Assembly (NCBI GenBank): GCA_001784275.1
Contig: MFQB01000033.1
Span: forward strand, 1,290-9,318
DNA: 8,029 bases
Source of the DNA: Candidatus Magasanikbacteria bacterium RIFCSPHIGHO2_02_FULL_47_14
GTDB taxonomy: Bacteria; Patescibacteriota; Patescibacteriia; Magasanikbacterales; UBA922
Direction of reading: 5' to 3'
Under the pieces are notes generated by a model, which saw only the letters and a list, made by a program, of their open reading frames with translations, had not been told where the DNA came from and ran no database searches. This document shows, piece by piece, positions 1 to 6,231 of this stretch (its first letter is position 1; every line of letters begins with the position of its first letter). A program made the translations under genes and the position numbers.

Positions 1-188
1 CGCTCTATGCTGGCGTTGGGCCGCAGAAGTTGGCCAAGTTAATTAAAGAACAGATCGGAGTTACAGTAAAATCTTCACAAATTCGTATTCCACAGGCCAT
101 AAAAGAGCTCGGAGAGCATCGAGCCATGGCAGTCTTCGGCCACGGCCTTGAGGCGGAAATCAGAGTGAGAGTTGAAGAAGCCCTCTGA
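1..188 (+). CDS. rplI: Ribosomal protein bL9, C-terminal part (5' end outside window)
   Basis: This is the last 61 codons of a gene that begins before the window; the reading frame starts at base 3 and stops with TGA at 186-188. The translation contains KLAKLIKEQIGV, then IRIPQAIKELGEH, then a final strand pattern ending EIRVRVEEAL. This matches the C-terminal domain of bL9, where a helix is followed by the conserved 'I-P..IK.LGEH' segment. bL9 binds 23S rRNA and projects from the large subunit near the L1 stalk. No rho-independent terminator follows the stop: a strong promoter begins only 3 nt downstream, so rplI transcripts may read into the next unit. Codon use is mixed (about 42 % GC3 in the first 26 codons seen), unlike the GC3-rich gene that follows. 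As I recall, some CPR groups lack bL9, so its presence would fit Parcubacteria better than Microgenomates. Confidence 0.9.
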   Translation, partial: LYAGVGPQKLAKLIKEQIGVTVKSSQIRIPQAIKELGEHRAMAVFGHGLEAEIRVRVEEAL

Positions 189-191
189 AGC

Positions 192-220
192 TTGACAAAA
201 GGGGGGAGAGATGGTATACT
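192..220 (+). promoter_or_regulatory. Near-consensus extended -10 promoter of the microprotein unit
   Basis: The -35 box TTGACA is at 192-197 and the -10 box TATACT at 215-220, with a 17-nt spacer. TG at 212-213 makes it an extended -10 promoter (TGGTATACT). Transcription should start near 226-228. It lies 3 nt after the rplI stop codon. This is one of the strongest-looking sigma-70-type promoters in the window. Confidence 0.88.
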
Positions 221-233
221 AACTCGTCAAAGT

Positions 234-299
234 GGGTTGGTTGTGCCTTTTGCGCTTATAAAAATTAGCTAAAATAAGCCAAAAAGGGACAATCCACCC
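234..299 (+). promoter_or_regulatory. Long 5' UTR hairpin
   Basis: Bases 234-251 pair with 282-299 (two mismatches and one G-U). After a 2x2 internal loop, 254-259 (GCTTAT) pairs with 274-279 (ATAAGC). The apical loop is the AT-rich 260-273. The hairpin begins about 7 nt after the predicted transcription start and ends just before the SD at 306-311, which stays unpaired. Likely roles, by inference, are 5'-end protection of the mRNA or regulation. I recognise no known riboswitch class. Confidence 0.72.
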
Positions 300-305
300 C
301 TAGAC

Positions 306-311
306 AAGGAG
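306..311 (+). promoter_or_regulatory. Shine-Dalgarno site AAGGAG
   Basis: AAGGAG is 10 nt upstream of the ATG at 322 and fixes the start of the 36-residue ORF. The five operon genes of the window show no comparable motif. Confidence 0.75.
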
Positions 312-321
312 AAGTTGGCGT

Positions 322-432
322 ATGCTGGACAACCACCGGTTGCCCGCGTGGATCGAGTTCGTCATCGTCGTCGGCGGAGCCATCATGGCCGTCGCCGGCT
401 GCGTCGAGCTCGTCCGTGTGGCCCTTCCGTAG
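322..432 (+). CDS. 36-residue single-TM microprotein, GC3-rich
   Basis: The short ORF runs from ATG 322 to TAG 430-432 and is preceded by AAGGAG. The product has a short polar N-terminus (MLDNHRLPAW), one hydrophobic segment at about residues 11-34 (FVIVVGGAIMAVAG, then C27 and a mixed end VELVRVALP), and no other domain. It is probably an inner-membrane microprotein. I do not recognise the family. The coding case rests on the SD, on a dedicated promoter and terminator, and on extreme third-position bias: 33 of 36 sense codons end in G or C, against 13 of 36 at the start of pyrG. That bias also marks it as compositionally foreign to its neighbours. An alternative is that the 227-593 transcript acts mainly as a structured RNA, with this peptide secondary. 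Confidence 0.68.
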   Translation: MLDNHRLPAWIEFVIVVGGAIMAVAGCVELVRVALP

Positions 433-460
433 GGTCGCCGCAAGGCAACCCGGGGGAACA

Positions 461-535
461 GCGCATGCGCCAGACCCTCGATATCCATCTCAAGAGGTGA
501 ATATCGAAGGATCATTAAGCGTTCTGCTTGATGGT
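461..535 (+). other. Structured 3' UTR of the microprotein transcript
   Basis: The stretch between the microprotein stop and its terminator folds into several local hairpins. GCGCATGCGC at 461-470 is a perfect palindrome. TCGATAT (478-484) pairs with ATATCGA (501-507), enclosing CATCT (486-490) paired with AGGTG (495-499) around a CAAG tetraloop. AAGC near 517-520 pairs with GCTT near 526-529. An 11-codon ATG ORF (465-500) lies across these hairpins; I read the signal as RNA structure and not as a gene. Motifs of tmRNA and RNase P RNA were looked for and not seen. Confidence 0.5.
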
Positions 536-549
536 TTCTGAGCAATAAC

Positions 550-593
550 AAAAACCCTGCGTCCAAGTTTACTTGGGTCAGCGCAGGGTTTTT
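550..593 (+). terminator. Nested rho-independent terminator
   Basis: AAAAACCCTGCG (550-561) pairs with CGCAGGGTTTTT (582-593), a 12-bp stem whose 3' arm ends in the U-run. Inside the loop a second hairpin forms from CCAAG (563-567) and CTTGG (572-576). It closes the microprotein unit and isolates it from pyrG. The A-tract on the 5' arm could also allow function on the opposite strand, but no gene is seen converging there. Confidence 0.9.
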
Positions 594-608
594 GTATTAC
601 AAAAAATA

Positions 609-617
609 TGCTATACT
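609..617 (+). promoter_or_regulatory. Extended -10 element for the pyrG operon
   Basis: TGCTATACT (TGn plus TATACT at 612-617) lies 28 nt upstream of the chosen pyrG ATG. The expected -35 position (around 589-594) falls in the terminator's T-run and matches TTGACA poorly, so recognition would depend on the extended -10. The predicted start near 623-624 gives a short AT-rich leader of about 22 nt. Confidence 0.6.
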
Positions 618-645
618 TGTCATAGTAAATTTTAATTATTTTTCT

Positions 646-2280
646 ATGGCGCGAAGCACACAGCGACCGAAATTTATTTTTGTGGTCGGAGGTGTATTAA
701 GTGGAGTTGGAAAGGGAGTCAGTTCTGCTTCTATCGGCGCTATTTTGAAAGCCAAAGGTTTCCACGTCACTGCAATGAAAGCAGACCCCTATATTAACGT
801 CGATGCGGGAACCATGAATCCGACTGAACATGGCGAAGTATTTGTAACTGATGATGGCGACGAGACTGATCAAGACATGGGGAACTACGAAAGATTTTTA
901 GACGTCGACTTGACGTCTATTAATTATATGACGACCGGCCGTGTGTACCAGACAGTGATCGATCGTGAGCGGAGCATGGGATACAAGGGCAAGTGTGTTC
1001 AGGTTGTCCCCCATATTCCGGAAGAAATCATCCGCCGTATTAAACGAGCTCAACAGCACAGTAAGTCGGATGTTGTTATTATCGAAATTGGTGGAACCGT
1101 GGGTGAGTATGAAAACATTTTGTTTTTAGAGGCAGTCCGCGAACTCAAACTTCACTCACCAGAGGATATTGCGATTGTACTGGTAAGCTATCTCCCGGTC
1201 CCGGGGCACTTAGGTGAAATGAAGACAAAGCCAACGCAGCATGCACAACGTGCGCTGAATCAGACCGGCCTGCATGCAGACATGATTATTGCCCGCGCAC
1301 CGATTGAACTTGATGAAGTTCGTAAGGAAAAACTCGCGATGTTGTGTGGCATTAACAAAGGCTATTCCATTTCTGCGCCGGATGTTGAATCAATTTATGA
1401 GATTCCACTAAAAATGGAAGAGCAGGACGTAGGTAATAAGTTACTTAAAGTGTTGCATCTTAAACCACGCAAGACAAATCTTGAAGCATGGAAAAAGTTT
1501 GTCGCAGGCATTAAACACACAAAGAAAGATGTCCGCATCGCGGTTGTTGGAAAATATTTTGGTACCGGTGATTTCACGCTGGCAGATTCGTATATTTCAG
1601 TGATCGAAGCAACCAAACATGCAGCGCAGTTTAATAAGGTACATGCTGTACTGGAGTGGGTTGACTCGGAAGAGTTTGAGACAAACCCGGGTCACTTGCA
1701 ACATCTCAAAAAATACGATGGCATCATTGTCCCAGGTGGTTTTGGAACCAGAGGAATTGAGGGTATTATCAACACCATACGATTTGCTCGTGAAAATAAA
1801 ATTCCATATCTTGGACTCTGTTACGGCATGCAACTGGCGTCGATTGAGTTTGTTCGCAATGTGCTGGGCAAAACCGGCGCACATACGGTCGAGGCTGATG
1901 ACTCCGCTGAACATCCGGTGATCCACGTAAGTCCGTTTCAAAAAGCAAATATCCAGGCAAATAGATATGGCGGCACGATGCGTTTGGGTGCATACGACTG
2001 TGCATTGCGCAAAGGGTCGCTGGCACGTAAAGCATACGGGCAAGATATCATTTCTGAACGCCACCGTCATCGATATGAGTTTAATGACGCATATAGAAAA
2101 GAAGTGGATGATGCAGGATTGCGTATCGTCGGCATCAACCCGGAGACAGGTCTGGTTGAAATTGTGGAGTTGGCAGATCACCCGTTTTTCGTTGGAACAC
2201 AGTTTCACCCGGAGTTTAAGTCTCGGCCGATGAGACCCCACCCGTTGTTCCGTGAGTTTATTCGTGCCGCGGCAAAGTGA
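646..2280 (+). CDS. pyrG: CTP synthase (glutamine-hydrolysing)
   Basis: CTP synthase makes CTP from UTP, ATP and glutamine, the last step of de novo pyrimidine nucleotide synthesis, in the cytoplasm. With ATG 646 the protein has 544 residues, the usual family size (545 in E. coli). The synthetase domain has the P-loop GVLSGVGKG at about 16-24, DPYINVDAGTMNP at 47-59, Mg-binding D77 (in ETDQD) and E147 (IEIGGTVGE). The glutamine amidotransferase domain has PGGFGTRG, the nucleophile C392 in GLCYGMQ, and H521/E523 in HPEF. All catalytic residues are present. An upstream in-frame ATG at 592 would add 18 residues, but it overlaps the terminator and the -10 element, so 646 is preferred; the body starts ARSTQRPKFIFVVGG as expected. 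No SD is visible (leader TTTTTCT). It is the first gene of a tight operon, with the next ATG 6 nt after its TGA. Confidence 0.97.
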   Translation: MARSTQRPKFIFVVGGVLSGVGKGVSSASIGAILKAKGFHVTAMKADPYINVDAGTMNPTEHGEVFVTDDGDETDQDMGNYERFLDVDLTSINYMTTGRVYQTVIDRERSMGYKGKCVQVVPHIPEEIIRRIKRAQQHSKSDVVIIEIGGTVGEYENILFLEAVRELKLHSPEDIAIVLVSYLPVPGHLGEMKTKPTQHAQRALNQTGLHADMIIARAPIELDEVRKEKLAMLCGINKGYSISAPDVESIYEIPLKMEEQDVGNKLLKVLHLKPRKTNLEAWKKFVAGIKHTKKDVRIAVVGKYFGTGDFTLADSYISVIEATKHAAQFNKVHAVLEWVDSEEFETNPGHLQHLKKYDGIIVPGGFGTRGIEGIINTIRFARENKIPYLGLCYGMQLASIEFVRNVLGKTGAHTVEADDSAEHPVIHVSPFQKANIQANRYGGTMRLGAYDCALRKGSLARKAYGQDIISERHRHRYEFNDAYRKEVDDAGLRIVGINPETGLVEIVELADHPFFVGTQFHPEFKSRPMRPHPLFREFIRAAAK

Positions 2281-2286
2281 GACCGT

Positions 2287-2775
2287 ATGGTACTCCCTCG
2301 AACCACTACTCAATATCAACAGGTTGAGTCATGTAATGATGATGATCTTCTCAGATTGCAACAGAATGCCGCAGCGAAAAAGAAAATACTTATATTGCTT
2401 ACAACAATGAGTACGATCGGAGATCTGATTATATTTTTTGTTTTCTGGAATAATGGTTTTTTCCAAACACAACCTGCGCTCATGACATTAATTTTTTTGT
2501 CTCTTATTGGTTCAAATATCGGGATTGCCGTCTTTTTTTACCGCACCTACCAGCGGGTCAGGCAGGATTTGGTAGAACGAAGAAAGGGTGTTGTTGAAGG
2601 CGTCTTGGCCTCTAAGCAACTTATCAAACAACAAGGATATATGCTCACATTGGCTGATGGGAGCACTCATATGGTGGATCAGGGAAGCGGAGATCAACTC
2701 AAAGACCAAACAAGAGTTCGTCTAGAATACGGATATGTTTCACATGCTCTGATTAGAGCCATATCTCTCGGTTAA
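2287..2775 (+). CDS. Two-TM membrane protein of unknown function
   Basis: This 162-residue protein is not assigned to a family. The N-terminal 33 residues are polar and end in KKK. TM1 is at about 34-54 (ILILLTTMSTIGDLIIFFVFW) and TM2 at about 64-85. A basic linker (RTYQRVRQDLVERRKG) follows, then a C-terminal region of about 60 residues that looks beta-rich (GVLASKQLIKQQGYMLTLADGSTH..). The basic stretches flanking both helices suggest that both termini are cytoplasmic. It starts 6 nt after pyrG and is followed 10 nt later by the glycosyltransferase, so it is very likely co-transcribed and may serve the envelope functions downstream. There is no clear SD. The membrane topology is fairly safe; the function is open. 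Confidence 0.82.
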   Translation: MVLPRTTTQYQQVESCNDDDLLRLQQNAAAKKKILILLTTMSTIGDLIIFFVFWNNGFFQTQPALMTLIFLSLIGSNIGIAVFFYRTYQRVRQDLVERRKGVVEGVLASKQLIKQQGYMLTLADGSTHMVDQGSGDQLKDQTRVRLEYGYVSHALIRAISLG

Positions 2776-2785
2776 CATCTCCTCC

Positions 2786-4144
2786 ATGCCTGAACAACTC
2801 CGTGCATACATCATTACTGTGGATATGGGATATGGCCATCAACGGGCTGCATATCCATTAAAGGATATTGCTACACGACCTGCGAGCATCCCGCTTGACG
2901 ACGGCCTTGCCATCATAAGCGCCAATACCTATCCCGGCATTCCGCGTGTGGATAAGACGCGTTGGGAAGGTGGGCGAACGCTGTATGAGACTATCTCGCG
3001 TATGAAAAAAGTCCCGATCGTTGGAACCGGACTTTTTGGTATCATGAATTACTTGCAGCGGATCGAGTCGTTTTATCCGAAGCGCGACTTGTCTGCCCCG
3101 ACTGCACAAGTCAAGCAAATTTATCGGATGATTCGTCGGGGGTGGGGAAGAGATCTTATCGAAAAGTTGAATGAAGAACCATTGCCGTTTGTGACCACTT
3201 TTTTTAGTACGGCTTTTTTTGCAGAAGAACACGGATACAAAGGTGAGATCTATTGCTTGTGTACAGATACAGATATATCACGGGCTTGGGCGCCGTATGC
3301 TCCGGCGACCAGTCGCATCAACTATTTTGCTCCCAACAAGCGAGTTTCACAGCGCCTTCAACTTTATGGTGTCCGACCTGAAAAAATATTTGTCACCGGT
3401 TTTCCACTACCCAAAGAAAATATTGGAGGAAAGGATCTGCCTGTTCTCAAAAAGAGTCTCGCCAATCGTTTGGTGAACTTGGACCCGGGGGGGAAGTACT
3501 GCTCAAAGTATCGCCACACAATAAAACATTACCTTGGAGCGTCGTATATGACTACCAAGTCTGACCACCCACTCACGATTACCTTTGCTGTCGGTGGTGC
3601 CGGTGCTCAACGAGATATTGGTATCCAGATTTTGGATAGTCTGCATGAAAAAATTGATGCAGGTAACATTGTTTTAAATTTGGTTGCCGGTGCGCGCAAA
3701 GATGTCTTTGACTACTATCAACGAGAGGTCCGTCGCTTACACTTTGATAAAAAACATGCCGGTCATGTGCGGATTATTTATGGAGAAAAAAAGAGTGAAT
3801 ATTTTGAAAAATTCAACAAAGCACTTTTGACCACAGATATCTTGTGGACCAAACCAAGTGAGCTGTCATTTTATGCCGCACTGGGGTTGCCGATTATTAT
3901 GGCCCCAGGAATCGGATCGCAAGAAGACTTTAACCGCGCCTGGCTCCATGCGATTGGTGCAGGATTTGAACAAGAAGATGCTCGCTATACGCACGAGTGG
4001 CTGTTTGACTGGTTAGAATCCGGCTGGCTCGCTCAGGCTGCGATGGAAGGGTTTATGAATGCCCCACGCAACGGCGCCTATCACATTGAAGAGGTGGCAC
4101 TCACCGGTCGACGAAGTGAGATCGAAGATATGCATTTATTATGA
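2786..4144 (+). CDS. GT-B glycosyltransferase, GT28/MGDG-synthase-like
   Basis: This 452-residue protein has a GT-B look. Near the N-terminus it has TVDMGYGHQRAA (residues 11-22), the G-x-GH loop that MGDG synthases and MurG-type enzymes use for the acceptor. Mid-protein it has TFAVGGAGAQRDIG (266-279), the start of the C-terminal Rossmann domain. Near the end it has KPSELSFYAALGLPII (356-371) followed by GSQEDFN, the nucleotide-sugar donor segment comparable to 'TK.G..T..EAL..GLPI....GQE..N' in MGDG synthases. It likely transfers a sugar to a lipid or lipid-linked acceptor at the inner face of the membrane; donor and acceptor cannot be read from sequence. No TM segment is evident, so attachment would be peripheral. 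ATG 2786 is preceded by CTCCTCC, not an SD. Its TGA overlaps the next ATG (ATGA), which suggests translational coupling with the transporter. MurG itself is unlikely given the length and divergent motifs. Confidence 0.85.
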   Translation: MPEQLRAYIITVDMGYGHQRAAYPLKDIATRPASIPLDDGLAIISANTYPGIPRVDKTRWEGGRTLYETISRMKKVPIVGTGLFGIMNYLQRIESFYPKRDLSAPTAQVKQIYRMIRRGWGRDLIEKLNEEPLPFVTTFFSTAFFAEEHGYKGEIYCLCTDTDISRAWAPYAPATSRINYFAPNKRVSQRLQLYGVRPEKIFVTGFPLPKENIGGKDLPVLKKSLANRLVNLDPGGKYCSKYRHTIKHYLGASYMTTKSDHPLTITFAVGGAGAQRDIGIQILDSLHEKIDAGNIVLNLVAGARKDVFDYYQREVRRLHFDKKHAGHVRIIYGEKKSEYFEKFNKALLTTDILWTKPSELSFYAALGLPIIMAPGIGSQEDFNRAWLHAIGAGFEQEDARYTHEWLFDWLESGWLAQAAMEGFMNAPRNGAYHIEEVALTGRRSEIEDMHLL

Positions 4145-5070
4145 GTTGGTTTTTTCTTGCGCTACTCGGTTATTTTTTTCTCGCGATCGTTTTTGTTTTA
4201 GATAAATTCATTTTGACCAGATCTGTGCAGCAACCAGTCGTGTATGCGTTTTACTCGACCATTTTTATGTTTGGCGCGATTATTTTGTGGCCGTTCGGCG
4301 CTGAATTGCTTCAGGGACAAGACTGGGCTGTTGCCGCGCTCTCAGGGCTTGCGTTTGGTTTTGGGCTTTGGGCCATGTTTCTTGCGGTCAAACGGGGAGA
4401 GGCGAGTCACGTCAATCCGTTTATCGGCTCGGTCGTGAGTATTGGCACGTTTGCCCTGGCCGCACTCTATCTTGGAGAGTCACTGAAGTCGCTCCAGGTG
4501 TTAGGTATGTTGGTATTGGTTTTCGCAACCTTTTTGCTCTCTGTGCGGCTGACAAAAAACGGTTTGGGACTATATAAAGGATTTGCATGGGCGCTTGTCG
4601 CAGGTCTGTTGTTTGCCGTGTCTCACACCGCCGCAAAGTATATCTACGAAGCATACCCATTCCTCACAGGATTCATGTGGACACGCGTTTTTACCGGAGT
4701 TGTGGGGTTAGTATGCTTGTATTCTTCGCACGTGCGGCGTTCGTTTGTGCGTCCATCGCGCGGAAGAACTATGGAACGATGTAAGAACTGTGGCTTTGGG
4801 AAAAAACATGCGGTGGGCACCGTGATAACAGATAAAGTTGCAGGCATTGTTGGGGTTGTGCTTATTCAGTACGCCATTGCACGCGGAAGTGTCACGCTGG
4901 TCAATGCAATGATTGGGTTGCAGTATGCTTTTATGTTTTTATTAATTTATCTTTTGACGCGCTTTGCACCGCGAGTATTTCACGAAAAATTTGCACCACG
5001 TGAAGTATCTTTTCAGATTGTCGCAATTGCATTAGTTATCCTTGGCTCAGCCCTGTTTGTTGTACAGTAA
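4141..5070 (+). CDS. EamA/DMT-family transporter
   Basis: This 309-residue, very hydrophobic protein has about ten predicted membrane helices arranged as two halves, the pattern of EamA (drug/metabolite transporter) proteins. The first half shows features typical of the family: an N-terminal GYFFLAIVFVLDKFIL helix, a PFIGSVVSIGTFALAALYLGES segment with the common 'GE.L' after helix 4, and a helix ending FLLSVRL. The family moves small metabolites or, in some branches, glycolipids or sugar-phosphate lipids across the membrane. The direct overlap with the glycosyltransferase (ATGA, 4 nt) suggests it may handle that enzyme's lipid product or substrate; this is inference from context only. The loop between the sixth or seventh helix and the next is long and basic and holds a CKNC pair (C214, C217), unusual for this family. 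There is no SD; start by coupling is likely. Confidence 0.87.
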   Translation: MSWFFLALLGYFFLAIVFVLDKFILTRSVQQPVVYAFYSTIFMFGAIILWPFGAELLQGQDWAVAALSGLAFGFGLWAMFLAVKRGEASHVNPFIGSVVSIGTFALAALYLGESLKSLQVLGMLVLVFATFLLSVRLTKNGLGLYKGFAWALVAGLLFAVSHTAAKYIYEAYPFLTGFMWTRVFTGVVGLVCLYSSHVRRSFVRPSRGRTMERCKNCGFGKKHAVGTVITDKVAGIVGVVLIQYAIARGSVTLVNAMIGLQYAFMFLLIYLLTRFAPRVFHEKFAPREVSFQIVAIALVILGSALFVVQ

Positions 5071-5079
5071 GATGTTTCT

Positions 5080-6075
5080 ATGAAAAAACGTATGATTTTG
5101 TTGATTTTTTTTCTGGTGTTGCTTGTCGTTTACGGATCGATGTGGCTTTTTAGTATAAAAAAGTATCCTGTCGAGTATGGCATAAGCTTTAGTCAGACCC
5201 ATGCTGAGTTTTTGGGACTTGACTGGCGTGAGACCTATCGTGCGACGCTCGATGAGTTGCATCCAAAATATATACGGATTGCTGCCGCTTGGAATAGTAT
5301 TGAAAGGGAGCGTGGGGTATTTAACTTTGCTGACGTGGATTGGCAAATGGATGAAGCAGCAAAACGAGGAATAAAAGTAACGATGGTAGTGGGACAAAAA
5401 GCGCCGCGCTGGCCGGAGTGCCATGTACCTGCCTGGCACACTGCCACCGGGGACCCTGCGCAAAAGGATTTGTTTAACTATGTTGGGATGATTGTTGAGC
5501 GATATAAAAAGCACGCAGCGCTTGAGCGTTGGCAGGTAGAAAATGAACCATTTATTGGCTTTGCATTTGGTGACTGTCTCGGCTACGATCGTTCAGTCGT
5601 TGATGAAGAGATCAAGCTGGTGAGAAATCTCGACTCTGGGCATCCGGTTGTTCTAACCGACAGCGGAGAGTTGGGAAGGTGGATGAAGGCATCGCGGGCA
5701 GGAGATTTTTTTGGAACCACGCTCTATCGTGTTGTGCGCACGCCGCGGGGACACGTTATAAAGTATGACTTTATGCCTGCGGCATTTTATCGGTGGAAAG
5801 CAAAAATTTTAGGTATCCCAATGGAAAAGTTTTTTGTTGCTGAACTGCAGGCTGAACCGTGGTTCATGAGTGGTGACCCGATGAGTACGCCGCTCGAAGA
5901 GCAAGAAAAGACCATGAATCCTGATCGTCTTGTGAAACACTTGAATTATACTGAACGAATTGGAGTTTCGCGTGCTTATTTGTGGGGAGTGGAGTGGTGG
6001 TATTTTATGAAAGAGAAAATGGGGGATGAGCGGTATTGGGAAATAATACAGGACAAATTAGCAGAAAAGGGCTAA
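5080..6075 (+). CDS. Membrane-anchored clan GH-A glycoside hydrolase
   Basis: This 331-residue protein has an N-terminal signal anchor (MKKR, then a hydrophobic stretch at about residues 5-27) followed by an exported TIM-barrel domain. It has the pattern of clan GH-A enzymes (GH5, GH39, GH42 and relatives): early YIRIAAAWNSIERERGVFNF on strand 2, the acid/base motif WQVENEPF with E156, and a nucleophile strand FFVAELQAEPW with E255, about 100 residues later as expected. Near the C-terminus RAYLWGVEWWYF fits the aromatic final strand of the barrel. It should cleave or remodel a beta-linked glycan outside the membrane; the exact family and substrate are not decidable by eye. It is the last gene of the operon, 9 nt after the transporter, with no SD, and is followed by a terminator. 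The neighbouring glycosyltransferase and transporter suggest trimming of a self-made envelope glycan, though scavenging is possible. Confidence 0.85.
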   Translation: MKKRMILLIFFLVLLVVYGSMWLFSIKKYPVEYGISFSQTHAEFLGLDWRETYRATLDELHPKYIRIAAAWNSIERERGVFNFADVDWQMDEAAKRGIKVTMVVGQKAPRWPECHVPAWHTATGDPAQKDLFNYVGMIVERYKKHAALERWQVENEPFIGFAFGDCLGYDRSVVDEEIKLVRNLDSGHPVVLTDSGELGRWMKASRAGDFFGTTLYRVVRTPRGHVIKYDFMPAAFYRWKAKILGIPMEKFFVAELQAEPWFMSGDPMSTPLEEQEKTMNPDRLVKHLNYTERIGVSRAYLWGVEWWYFMKEKMGDERYWEIIQDKLAEKG

Positions 6076-6096
6076 CTTGAGAATAAAATAGGGTAT

Positions 6097-6129
6097 AAGA
6101 GCTCTTCATATTGACAAAAGAGCTTTTTT
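6097..6129 (+). terminator. Operon terminator with the next promoter's -35 in its loop
   Basis: AAGAGCTCTT (6097-6106) pairs with AAGAGCTTTT (6118-6127; one G-U), and the arm runs straight into a T-run ending at 6129. The 11-nt loop (6107-6117) holds TTGACA, the -35 box of the following promoter. It closes the pyrG operon 21 nt after the hydrolase stop codon. Confidence 0.82.
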
Positions 6130-6139
6130 CTGCTATAGT
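6111..6139 (+). promoter_or_regulatory. Near-consensus extended -10 promoter of the second GC3-rich unit
   Basis: TTGACA is at 6111-6116, the spacer is 17 nt, and TATAGT is at 6134-6139 with TG at 6131-6132 (TGCTATAGT). The start is predicted near 6146. The -35 box sits in the loop of the upstream terminator and the T-run forms part of the spacer. Confidence 0.87.
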
Positions 6140-6150
6140 ATAACGTTTTT

Positions 6151-6192
6151 GGCCTCAGAAAGGACTCACTTTTTAGAGTGTTTTCTGAGGTC
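6151..6192 (+). promoter_or_regulatory. 5' UTR hairpin, second unit
   Basis: GGCCTCAGAAAG (6151-6162) pairs with TTTTCTGAGGTC (6181-6192), 12 bp with two G-U. Inside it CACT (6167-6170) can pair with AGTG (6177-6180). It begins about 5 nt after the predicted transcription start. A second small hairpin follows: CGTGC (6198-6202) with GCACG (6208-6212). AGAAAGG occurs both in the 5' arm (6157-6163) and in the SD region (6214-6220). Confidence 0.7.
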
Positions 6193-6212
6193 AACGACGT
6201 GCTCATTGCACG

Positions 6213-6220
6213 AAGAAAGG
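6213..6220 (+). promoter_or_regulatory. Shine-Dalgarno-like AAGAAAGG
   Basis: This purine-rich site lies 11 nt upstream of GTG 6232. It favours that start over the in-frame GTG codons inside or next to the leader hairpins (6178, 6199). The ATG at 6262 remains an alternative but has no SD of its own. Confidence 0.5.
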
Positions 6221-6231
6221 TAGGGCAAGAG

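Noticed and set aside
465..500. 11-codon ORF after the microprotein
   Set aside because: Too short to judge; its bases are explained by a palindrome and a hairpin (461-470, 478-507).
300..566. 88-codon reverse-strand frame over the microprotein
   Set aside because: It enters the terminator hairpin and lacks any start signal; third-position bias supports the + strand ORF.
227..593. Known housekeeping RNA (tmRNA or RNase P RNA) in the first unit
   Set aside because: Promoter-to-terminator length is suitable, but the conserved tmRNA ends and tag, and the RNase P core motifs, are not present.
592..645. Longer pyrG start (ATG 592, 18 extra residues)
   Set aside because: It begins inside the terminator T-run and covers the -10 element; the extra residues are AT-driven and the family start fits ATG 646.
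1597..2319. 240-codon reverse-strand frame over pyrG
   Set aside because: Antisense shadow of an intact, recognised gene; no start signal or protein character.
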